From SXXH01 sp041165735 (lineage in GTDB: Bacteria; Planctomycetota; UBA1135; GCA-002686595): 6,992 nucleotides of DNA. Shown here piece by piece: positions 1 through 6,992 of this stretch; position 1 is the stretch's first letter, and each line of letters starts with the position of its first letter. The position numbers and the translations under genes are program-made. Under the pieces are notes generated by a model. It made no database searches and was not told where the DNA came from. It saw only the letters and a program-made list of their open reading frames with translations. The stretch lies in NCBI GenBank assembly GCA_046341775.1, contig JBKDQQ010000193.1, forward strand, positions 1-6,992. Reading direction: 5' to 3'.

Positions 1-116
1 GCTTCTGGTGGTTGTACTCGAGCACGACCACCTCGACCTTGTCGCCCGACTTGACGAGCTCGCTCGGGTGGTTGATGCGCTTGGTCCAGCTCATCTCGCT
101 GATGTGCACCAGGCCC
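1..116 (-). repeat. Intragenic direct repeat, copy in S1 domain 6
   Basis: Second copy of the rpsA repeat, identical to 526-641. It encodes domain 6 from about G501 to K538 and reaches the window edge, so its full length is unknown. Domain 5, which lies between the copies, encodes similar protein with different codons. That makes selection on protein sequence alone a poor explanation for the identity. Confidence 0.95.
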
Positions 117-1615
117 ACGACGCCGTCCTCGAGCTTCACGAACGCGCCGAAGTTGGTGATCTTCGTCACGTAGCCCGACAGCAGGTCGCCCACGTGGTAG
201 TTCTGCGGGATCGAGTCCGTCCACGGGTCGGGCGTCAATTGCTTCCGGCCGAGCGCGATGCGCTTCTTCTCCTTGTCGACGGAGAGGACCACGCACTGGA
301 GCTTGTCGCCCTTCTTCACCATCTCGGACGGGTGCGTGACCTTCTTGGTCCAGCTCATGTCCGACACGTGGAGCAGGCCGTCGATGCCCTCCTCGATCTC
401 GACGAACGCGCCGTACGAGGTCAGGTTGCGCACCGTGCCTTCGATGACGGTGCCGAGCGGGTAGTGCTGCTCGACCATGTCCCAGGGGTTCATCTCGGCC
501 TGCTTCATGCCGAGGCTGATCTCCTGCTTCTGGTGGTTGTACTCGAGCACGACCACCTCGACCTTGTCGCCCGACTTGACGAGCTCGCTCGGGTGGTTGA
601 TGCGCTTGGTCCAGCTCATCTCGCTGATGTGCACCAGGCCCTCGACGCCGTCCTCGAGCTTCACGAAGGCGCCGTAGGACATGATGTTGACCACTTCGCC
701 CGTGTGCTTGCTGCCCACGGGGTAGCGGGACTCGATGCCGTCCCACGGGCTGGCGGTCTTCTGCTTGAGGCCCAGCGCGATGCGCTCGCGGTCCTGGTCG
801 ACGCGCAGCACCACCACCTCGATCTCCTGGTCGAGCTTGACCATCTCGCTCGGGTGGTTGATGCGGCCCCACGACATGTCCGTGATGTGCAGCAGGCCGT
901 CGATGCCGCCGAGGTCGACGAACACGCCGAAGTCGGCGATGTTCTTGACCGTGCCGCGGCGCACCTGGCCGTCCTTGATGTCGGTGAGCAGCAGCTCCTT
1001 GGCCTTCTGGCGCTCCTCCTCGAGCAACTTGCGGCGCGACACGACGATGTTCATGCGCTCCGAGTCGATCTTGATGATGCGCGCGCGCACCGGCTCGTTG
1101 AGGAAGTCGCCCACGTCCGCCGTGCGGCGCAGGTTGACCTGGCTCGCCGGCAGGAACACGTTGACGCCCTCGACGTCGACGAGCAGGCCGCCCTTGATCT
1201 TGCGCTGGACGACCCCCTGGATGTCGTCGCCTTCCTTGTACTTCGTGCTGACGCGCTCCCAGGCGCGCGTGCGGTCGGCGCGGCGCTTCGAGAGGTTGGC
1301 CTGGTCGCTGTCGTCGAGGCCCTCGTAGTAGACCTCGTAGGTCTCGCCCGCCTTGGGCAGCACCTCGCCGAATTCGGAGATGGCGATCTGGCCTTCGGCC
1401 TTGCCGCCGACATCCATCACGACCATGCCCGAGCGCTCGTCGACCGAGTCGACCTTGGCGATCACGATCGAGCCGGGGACGATGTCCTTGATGGACAGCG
1501 TCAACAAATCGTCGAGCACGCTGTCGGTCATGCCGCCGAAGGCGGCGGCGAGGCGGGAGTTGAGCTCGTCCTGCGAGAGGTCGAACTGCTTGAGCTTGTT
1601 CCAGGCGGGAACCAT
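1..1615 (-). CDS. rpsA: 30S ribosomal protein S1 (3' end beyond the window)
   Basis: Ribosomal protein S1 binds single-stranded mRNA on the 30S subunit and helps load weakly structured or Shine-Dalgarno-poor messages. The 538 visible residues hold six S1 (OB-fold) domains at about 47-113, 130-196, 215-285, 302-372, 387-457 and 475 onward; the sixth is cut by the window edge. Domains 3-6 share the typical pattern of G-x-V near the start, a YGAFV- or FGAFV-like strand, GLxHxSxMSW, and NHPSE or a close variant. E. coli S1 is 557 residues with six domains, so only a short C-terminal piece is probably missing. The ATG at 1615 is the first start after an in-frame TAG at 1637-1639, and the N-terminus (MVPAWNKLKQ, then IKDIVPGSIV near 42-51) suits bacterial S1. 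No Shine-Dalgarno sequence precedes it, as is also known for E. coli rpsA. It follows cmk and plsC, a common bacterial arrangement. Part of domain 6 is nucleotide-identical to domain 4. Identification is very secure. Confidence 0.97.
   Translation of the reverse strand, partial: MVPAWNKLKQFDLSQDELNSRLAAAFGGMTDSVLDDLLTLSIKDIVPGSIVIAKVDSVDERSGMVVMDVGGKAEGQIAISEFGEVLPKAGETYEVYYEGLDDSDQANLSKRRADRTRAWERVSTKYKEGDDIQGVVQRKIKGGLLVDVEGVNVFLPASQVNLRRTADVGDFLNEPVRARIIKIDSERMNIVVSRRKLLEEERQKAKELLLTDIKDGQVRRGTVKNIADFGVFVDLGGIDGLLHITDMSWGRINHPSEMVKLDQEIEVVVLRVDQDRERIALGLKQKTASPWDGIESRYPVGSKHTGEVVNIMSYGAFVKLEDGVEGLVHISEMSWTKRINHPSELVKSGDKVEVVVLEYNHQKQEISLGMKQAEMNPWDMVEQHYPLGTVIEGTVRNLTSYGAFVEIEEGIDGLLHVSDMSWTKKVTHPSEMVKKGDKLQCVVLSVDKEKKRIALGRKQLTPDPWTDSIPQNYHVGDLLSGYVTKITNFGAFVKLEDGVVGLVHISEMSWTKRINHPSELVKSGDKVEVVVLEYNHQK
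526..641 (-). repeat. Intragenic direct repeat, copy in S1 domain 4
   Basis: This 116-base segment of rpsA is identical, base for base, to 1-116. It encodes residues of S1 domain 4 running from about G326 to K363. Similarity continues to about position 674 with only two mismatches (642 and 668) before the copies diverge. Copies are 525 bases (175 codons) apart in the same frame. Confidence 0.95.
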
Positions 1616-1749
1616 TCGGGAGGTGGGATGTGTCGTCTACTGGGTCCGTGGGTGGCGCTCGCCCCCGGACACCGGGTGCGTCGCCTGCGAAGGCCTCGGC
1701 GACGCGTCGCCGACCCCCGGTCGGAGGGGCGGCGCGGCGCTAGGCAAGG
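1616..1749 (-). promoter_or_regulatory. Structured rpsA 5' leader without a Shine-Dalgarno
   Basis: Non-coding sequence before rpsA, lying inside the 246-base plsC-rpsA gap (1616-1861). It contains three inverted repeats: 1664-1676 (5-bp stem, 3-base loop), 1696-1713 (perfect 18-base palindrome) and 1710-1724 (6-bp stem, 3-base loop). The last two share bases 1710-1713, so the RNA cannot form both fully at once. The 20 bases before the ATG contain no purine-rich ribosome binding site. In E. coli, the rpsA initiation region also lacks a Shine-Dalgarno, is folded into hairpins and is repressed by S1 itself. A similar role here is inference. Part of the pairing potential may simply reflect the high GC content. 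Confidence 0.45.
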
Positions 1750-1755
1750 CCGAAC

Positions 1756-1784
1756 ACTCTACCTGAGCGGCGCTTGCGCGTCCA
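1756..1784 (-). promoter_or_regulatory. Possible rpsA promoter
   Basis: Read on the minus strand, TGGACG (1779-1784) and TAGAGT (1756-1761) are separated by 17 bases. They match the sigma-70 consensus TTGACA/TATAAT at four of six positions each. A transcript starting about seven bases downstream would carry a leader of about 130 nucleotides covering the hairpins before rpsA. The site lies between plsC and rpsA, where a separate promoter for a highly expressed ribosomal gene is plausible. There is no experimental support. Confidence 0.4.
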
Positions 1785-1861
1785 TGCGCCCTCCGGCCCG
1801 TCCTGGATGGCGGCCAGGGCGGCGCCTCGGCCGCGCGTGCGCGAGACTCGAGCCGCGCTCC

Positions 1862-2550
1862 TCAGGCGCCGGCGCGGCGCGTCTCGCCGGACAGCTCGCG
1901 GATGCGCTCCGAGAGCAGTTCCACCGCGCGCGGGTCCAGCGGATCGATGGGCGCGCCGCAGCGCATCACGATCTTCCGCGGCCGGGGCAGGGCCATGCCG
2001 CGCCCCCAGGCGCGGTGCGCGCCTTCGATCCCCACCGGGACGATCGGCGCTCGACCGAGGCGCGCCGCCATCAACGCGCCGCCCTTGATCTCGACCAGTC
2101 GGCCGTCCTTGGAGCGCGTGCCCTCGGGGAAGATGGCCACGCAGTCCTCGGCCTCCAGGTGGGCCACCATCGCGCGCAACGCGCCGCGGTCGCCCGCGCC
2201 GCGCCGCACGAGGATCGCGCGGCACTGCTCCATCGTCCACCCGAGCCAGCGCCAATCCGCCAGCGTGTCGCGCGCCACGAAGGCCACGTGGCGCGGCACG
2301 AGTCCGCCGAGCAGCAGGATGTCGAGCCACGAAGTGTGGTTGCTCGCGAGCAGCACGCGGCCGCTCGCCGGCACGTGCTCGAGCCCCTCGACGCGCACGC
2401 GGTGGTAGATGCGGCAGAACCAGCGCGCGCCGAAGCTGCAGGCGCGGTAGGTCGGCGTGATGTCCACGCGCGCCGGCGGTTCGCCGGCGGGCTGGCGCGC
2501 GGATCCGGCCGCGGAATCGGGCGTCGCGAGCGTCGGGCGCGGCGCGGACA

Positions 2551-2551
<1 letters not shown>
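1862..2551 (-). CDS. plsC: 1-acyl-sn-glycerol-3-phosphate acyltransferase (PlsC/LPLAT family)
   Basis: Probably acylates the sn-2 position of lysophosphatidic acid to form phosphatidic acid, the precursor of membrane phospholipids, at the inner face of the cytoplasmic membrane. The 229-residue product has the family blocks in order: NHTSWLD at 71-77 (HX4D motif, H72 and D77 catalytic), an arginine-containing block ILVRRG at 113-118, FPEGTRS at 141-147 (phosphate binding), and VPVGIEG at 171-177. Length is normal for PlsC (about 240). The first 30 residues are Ala/Pro-rich and probably disordered. No convincing transmembrane helix precedes the catalytic core, so attachment may be peripheral. 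The ATG is chosen because it overlaps the cmk stop by one base (TGATG), a layout suited to translational coupling. A GTG at codon 29 is an alternative start. Another LPLAT acyl acceptor is possible, but the cmk-plsC-rpsA context favours phospholipid synthesis. Confidence 0.9.
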
Positions 2552-3225
<674 letters not shown>

Positions 3226-3231
3226 CGCCCG

Positions 3232-3237
3232 ACACTA
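3232..3237 (-). promoter_or_regulatory. -10-like element for a possible leaderless cmk transcript
   Basis: TAGTGT on the minus strand fits the TANNNT form of a -10 box and ends six bases before the cmk ATG. Transcription would then begin at or next to the start codon. This agrees with the absence of a Shine-Dalgarno there. It sits in the 34-base gap after lpxH. No good -35 is evident, and a six-base match can arise by chance. Confidence 0.35.
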
Positions 3238-3259
3238 TGCCACAGCCGCCGGTCCGGCG

Positions 3260-4017
3260 TCACGCGCGCGGGGCGGTGCCGGCCGACAAGCCTTCGCCGT
3301 CGATGCGCAGCGCGTCCCGCGCCCCGGCGCCCCACGCGTCGAGGACGATCCAGCGCACGCCGCCGAGGTCGACGTCGCGCCATTCGTGCGCGTGCCCGCA
3401 GACGACGACCGGCACGGCGTGGGCCGCGGCCCGCGCGCGCACCGCGTCGGGCTGGATCGACTTCTCCTCGACCGGCTTGCGCGACACGGCGCCTGCGGAA
3501 GCGCGACGCAGCCGCCGCGCCAGCGGCAGGGTGGCCCACAACGGGGCGCGCCGGGCGAAGGCGCGCACGAGCGGGCTGCGCAAGACGCGCCGCAGGCGTT
3601 GGTAGGAGTGGTCGCGCGTGCACTCGCGATCGCCGTGCACCAGCAGCGCGGCGACCTCGCCGGCGCGCACCAGCACATGGTCGGGATGCACGCGCGCGCC
3701 GCACCCCGCCAAGGTCGCCTCGTCGAGCAGGAAGTCGCGGTTCCCGTGCACGAGGTGCACGGCCACGCCGCGGCCCGCCAGCCGCGCGAAGGCCTCCATC
3801 AACGTGCGCGCCGCGGGCAGGCGCGCATGCGCGGGCCCCACCCACGCGTCGAACAGGTCGCCCAGCACGACGAGGTGCGCGATGCCCCTCATGGCGTCGC
3901 ACCCGCGCGCGAACGCGTCGCAGCCGCGCTCGTCGGACAGGTCGAGGTGCAGGTCCGCGACGACGAGCACGCCGAGACGCCCGTCGATCTCGTGCGCGGC
4001 ACGCACGCCGTCCGTCT

Positions 4018-4021
<4 letters not shown>
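3260..4021 (-). CDS. lpxH: UDP-2,3-diacylglucosamine diphosphatase (LpxH)
   Basis: LpxH hydrolyses UDP-2,3-diacylglucosamine to lipid X and UMP, the fourth step of lipid A synthesis, at the cytoplasmic membrane surface. The 253-residue product (E. coli LpxH is 240) shows the calcineurin-type metallophosphoesterase blocks: ADLHLD with D23 and H25, GDLFDAW at 54-60 (D55), HGNRDF at 92-97 (N94, R95), HGD at 129-131 (H129), and GHAH at 209-212 (H210, H212). HGNRDFLL and the HGDxxCTxDxxYQ stretch match LpxH specifically rather than phosphoesterases in general. The GTG start at 4021 overlaps the regulator's stop in a GTGA quartet and has a GAGG seven bases upstream, so translational coupling is likely. 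A second GTG lies at codon 6. The central segment around 150-195 is Arg/Ala-rich, as expected for the membrane-associating insertion of LpxH. Confidence is high for the family and good for the specific enzyme. Confidence 0.92.
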
Positions 4022-5454
<1,433 letters not shown>

Positions 5455-5462
5455 CTCGCCCT

Positions 5463-5468
5463 AGCCTA
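5463..5468 (-). promoter_or_regulatory. -10-like element before the response regulator
   Basis: TAGGCT on the minus strand fits TANNNT and ends eight bases before the regulator ATG. It would give an almost leaderless transcript, although the intervening AGGGCGAG could also serve as a weak ribosome binding site. It lies in the 81-base gap (5455-5535) that separates the regulator from the GGDEF gene. There is no clear -35 element. The site is plausible but unproven. Confidence 0.35.
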
Positions 5469-5472
5469 GTCT

Positions 5473-5482
5473 GGACGCGTCC
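5473..5482. promoter_or_regulatory. Palindrome GGACGCGTCC, operator-like site 1
   Basis: A perfect 10-base palindrome five bases upstream of the -10-like element of the response regulator gene. It shares the form GGAC-NC-GTCC with a second site at 5508-5517. Its position would suit a repressor or autoregulatory site. Whether any protein binds it is unknown. Confidence 0.35.
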
Positions 5483-5507
5483 GCGTGGCACGCCGTCTCG
5501 CCGGGAA

Positions 5508-5517
5508 GGACTCGTCC
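5508..5517. promoter_or_regulatory. Palindrome GGACTCGTCC, operator-like site 2
   Basis: Differs from the site at 5473-5482 only at the fifth base, and keeps both GGAC and GTCC half-sites. The centres of the two sites are 35 bases apart. It lies between the stop of the GGDEF gene and the regulator start. Confidence 0.3.
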
Positions 5518-5535
5518 AGGCGCGGCCGGACTCCC

Positions 5536-6048
5536 TCAGGAAGCGACCGGGGGCTCGTCCGACCCGCGATCCCCGCCCGCCGCCTGCGCGCGCCGCAGGG
5601 CGCGTTCCGCCGCGCCGCGCAGCTGGTCCTGGTAGAGCACCTCGTCGCCCGCGAGCGTGGTGCGCCCGCACGACAAGGTCAGTCGTTCGGCCGACAGCGC
5701 GCCACCCGGCCGCAACTCGCGCGCGCCTTCGAGCATGCGCTCGACCAGGCGCGCGGCGCCGGCCGCGTCGGTGTGCGGGACGACGACGAGGAAGCTGTCG
5801 TCGGGCAGGCGTCCGGCGCAATCGCTGGCGCGCGTCAAGCCGTGCAGCAGCGAGGCCACGGCCGCGAACGCCGCCTCCTTGCCTTCCCACCCGTGGCGCT
5901 CGCGCAAGGCGGAGAGCCCGTCGATCGAAGCGTGCACGAGCGACAAGGGGTAGCGATAGCGCCGGGCTCGGGCGAATTCGACCTTGAGCACATGCTGGAT
6001 CTGGGCCAGCGTGTAGAGGCGCGGCTCGTTGTCGGAAGGCGGCTGCAT
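5536..6048 (-). CDS. Degenerate GGDEF-domain protein, probably not a cyclase
   Basis: A 170-residue soluble protein made almost entirely of one GGDEF-like domain (about 10-150), with no transmembrane segment and no additional sensor domain. The signature reads RLPDDSF at 80-86 where active diguanylate cyclases have R-x-GGDEF. Both glycines and the catalytic/metal glutamate are therefore replaced. The usual first metal-binding Asp of the DxD element is Ser (SID, 41-43), and the Asn that contacts guanine aligns with Arg49. The RxxD inhibitory-site motif is kept as RASD (73-76), exactly five residues before the signature, its normal position. I infer loss of catalysis and possible c-di-GMP binding. 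The start at 6048 is preferred because GAAGGGAG lies four bases upstream; an in-frame ATG at 6081 would add 11 residues. It is followed on the same strand by the NtrC-type regulator after an 81-base gap, so a functional link is possible. Confidence 0.8.
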   Translation of the reverse strand: MQPPSDNEPRLYTLAQIQHVLKVEFARARRYRYPLSLVHASIDGLSALRERHGWEGKEAAFAAVASLLHGLTRASDCAGRLPDDSFLVVVPHTDAAGAARLVERMLEGARELRPGGALSAERLTLSCGRTTLAGDEVLYQDQLRGAAERALRRAQAAGGDRGSDEPPVAS

Positions 6049-6052
6049 GCGG

Positions 6053-6060
6053 CTCCCTTC
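6053..6060 (-). promoter_or_regulatory. Ribosome binding site of the GGDEF-like gene
   Basis: GAAGGGAG on the minus strand, four bases before the ATG at 6048. It is the most Shine-Dalgarno-like sequence next to any start in the window, and it selects this ATG over the one at 6081. Confidence 0.55.
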
Positions 6061-6115
6061 TACACAAAGCGCCACCCCCATGCACCAGCGCGTAGTCGCG
6101 ACGCGGCGGGCGCAC

Positions 6116-6121
6116 TAGACT
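6116..6121 (+). promoter_or_regulatory. -10-like element for the right-edge gene
   Basis: TAGACT resembles the TAGNNT form also seen before cmk, the response regulator and rpsA. It would give a leader of about 45 bases. Support is weak: the position 17 bases upstream reads TAGTCG, a poor -35. Confidence 0.28.
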
Positions 6122-6174
6122 CCCCTTCCCGGCGCAGGCCCGACGGCTCGCGCGCCCCAACCCCGAGTCGCCCC

Positions 6175-6992
6175 ATGCTCATCGCCTTCCTCCCGGCCTT
6201 CTCCTCGGACTGGACTCGCGTGGACGCGCCCGCCCTGTGCATCGAGCGCCCCGCGGAGTCGCCGTGGACGCCGGCGCGCCACATCGAGACCTGGTGGCGC
6301 GGCGGTGCGCAAGCGCGCGCCGAAGGCCAGGCGAGCGCGCCTTGGCCGTGGGACAAGCACGCGCAACTGCTCGAGGCGCGCGCGCGCGCCGCCGGCGAAC
6401 TGGAGGTGGTGCGACTCGATGGCGCGCTGCTGTGCCGCGGCGACGCGGCCGCCCTGCAGTCCATGGCGCAGGCGCGATCCGAGTTCGATGCGCAGGCCGC
6501 CCTGCTGTCGATCGAGCTGGATGCGCGCCTCGAGGTCGATGGCCGGCTGGTCGAATCCGCCAGCGGCAAGCGCCGCGTGCTGCCGGGCCAGGTCGCGCGC
6601 CTCGGCACGCTCGAATCGACGCCCTTCCTCGCGGGCTTCGACATCGAGATCGCCACGGACGCGGGCGCGGCCACGCCGCGCGTGGGCGCGGTCAACCACG
6701 GCACGCTGCTTTCGTTGTCGGCGACGCGGCTCGACGGGGGCCGCGTGGTGCGCATCGACGCGTGGCTCGACGCCGCGCGCCTCGTCGGCATCGAGGAGTT
6801 CGACGCGGGCAACGCCGACGTCGGCCGGCTGGAACTGCCGCGCGTGTCGGCGGTGCAGCTCGCGACCTCCGCGCTGGTCGCCTCCGGCGGCGAGCTCGTG
6901 GCGCAGCTCGCGGCGCCCGCGCTTGGGGGGACGGCGATCCTGCGCGTGCGCGCCACGGCGCGCCCCGACGAGGGCGACGGCAAGGGCTGGAC
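6175..6992 (+). CDS. Unrecognised protein with weak secretin-like features (3' end beyond the window)
   Basis: An open frame of 272 complete codons from ATG to the window edge, with the strong G/C third-position bias of the other genes, so it is very probably coding. I do not recognise the family with certainty. The N-terminus (MLIAFLPAFSSDW) has a short apolar start but no clear signal peptide. Residues 79-120 (for example VRLDGALLCRGDAAAL, then a stretch near LLSIELDARLEV) resemble the short N-domains of secretins, where a remembered value is followed by a helix and a beta strand. Residues 135-245 alternate beta-like strands with Gly-rich turns (LPGQVARLG, FLAGFDIEIA, LELPRVSAVQLATSALVASGGELV), loosely like the strand-G-strand ends of the secretin beta domain. 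A type II secretion or pilus secretin relative is one possibility; an unrelated beta-rich envelope protein is another. No Shine-Dalgarno is visible. Frame upstream is open but has no earlier start codon nearby. Confidence 0.75.
   Translation, partial: MLIAFLPAFSSDWTRVDAPALCIERPAESPWTPARHIETWWRGGAQARAEGQASAPWPWDKHAQLLEARARAAGELEVVRLDGALLCRGDAAALQSMAQARSEFDAQAALLSIELDARLEVDGRLVESASGKRRVLPGQVARLGTLESTPFLAGFDIEIATDAGAATPRVGAVNHGTLLSLSATRLDGGRVVRIDAWLDAARLVGIEEFDAGNADVGRLELPRVSAVQLATSALVASGGELVAQLAAPALGGTAILRVRATARPDEGDGKGW

Larger units (their letters stand above)
6049..6174. other. Divergent intergenic region
   Basis: This stretch separates the minus-strand GGDEF-like gene from the plus-strand gene at the right edge, so promoters for both should lie here. 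On the plus strand, TAGACT at 6116-6121 fits a TANNNT -10 box, 53 bases before the ATG at 6175, but the -35 position is poor. No inverted repeat, small gene or terminator stands out. Confidence 0.4.

Noticed and set aside
1759..1785. A nine-codon minus-strand open frame before rpsA that might be a leader peptide.
   Set aside because: It has no ribosome binding site, overlaps the possible promoter and would lie upstream of the inferred transcript start.
1802..1818. Inverted repeat CCTGG/CCAGG after plsC as a terminator.
   Set aside because: The stem is only 5 bp with a 7-base loop and no T-run follows on the minus strand. No convincing intrinsic terminator was found anywhere in the window.
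5486..5500. TGGCAC on the plus strand, resembling the -24 element of a sigma-54 promoter.
   Set aside because: The expected -12 TTGC at the right spacing is absent (CTCG is found), and it points away from the regulator gene.
6049..6081. An upstream ATG at 6081 for the GGDEF-like gene.
   Set aside because: It adds 11 residues outside the domain and has no ribosome binding site, whereas GAAGGGAG precedes the ATG at 6048.

Overview
The window is a very GC-rich (roughly 70% by eye) stretch of bacterial chromosome, densely coding, with strong G/C bias at third codon positions. It looks like core genome: no insertion sequence, integrase, phage gene, CRISPR array, tRNA or rRNA is visible. A lipid A gene (lpxH) indicates an organism that makes Gram-negative type lipopolysaccharide. 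The high GC, a six-domain S1 protein in a cmk-plsC-rpsA cluster, and the Shine-Dalgarno-poor, leaderless-looking starts would fit Planctomycetota or a similar deep Gram-negative lineage; that placement is inference, not proof.

Five consecutive minus-strand genes occupy positions 1-5454. In transcription order they are: an NtrC-type sigma-54 response regulator (5454-4018); lpxH (4021-3260), joined to it by a 4-base GTGA overlap; cmk, cytidylate kinase (3225-2551), after a 34-base gap that carries its own -10-like element; plsC, 1-acylglycerol-3-phosphate acyltransferase (2551-1862), joined to cmk by a 1-base TGATG overlap; and, after a 246-base leader region rich in inverted repeats, rpsA for ribosomal protein S1 (1615 to beyond the left edge). 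The set links envelope lipid synthesis (lipid A and phospholipid), CTP/CDP supply and translation initiation. The regulator at its head may control lpxH at least; its kinase is not in the window.

Upstream of the regulator, on the same strand, lies a small cytosolic protein with a degenerate GGDEF domain (6048-5536). It has lost the catalytic signature but keeps the RxxD inhibitory-site motif, which makes it a candidate c-di-GMP sensor rather than a cyclase. An 81-base gap between it and the regulator holds a -10-like element and two near-identical palindromes. A 126-base divergent intergenic region separates it from the only plus-strand gene, an unrecognised protein with weak secretin-like features that runs off the right edge (6175-6992).

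The points most worth a second look are: the nucleotide-identical segments of S1 domains 4 and 6 inside rpsA; the structured, Shine-Dalgarno-less rpsA leader; the paired palindromes before the regulator; the GAFTDA and Asp-Asp Walker B variants in that regulator; and the degenerate GGDEF protein with an intact I-site. I found no clear candidate for an entirely new multi-gene system.
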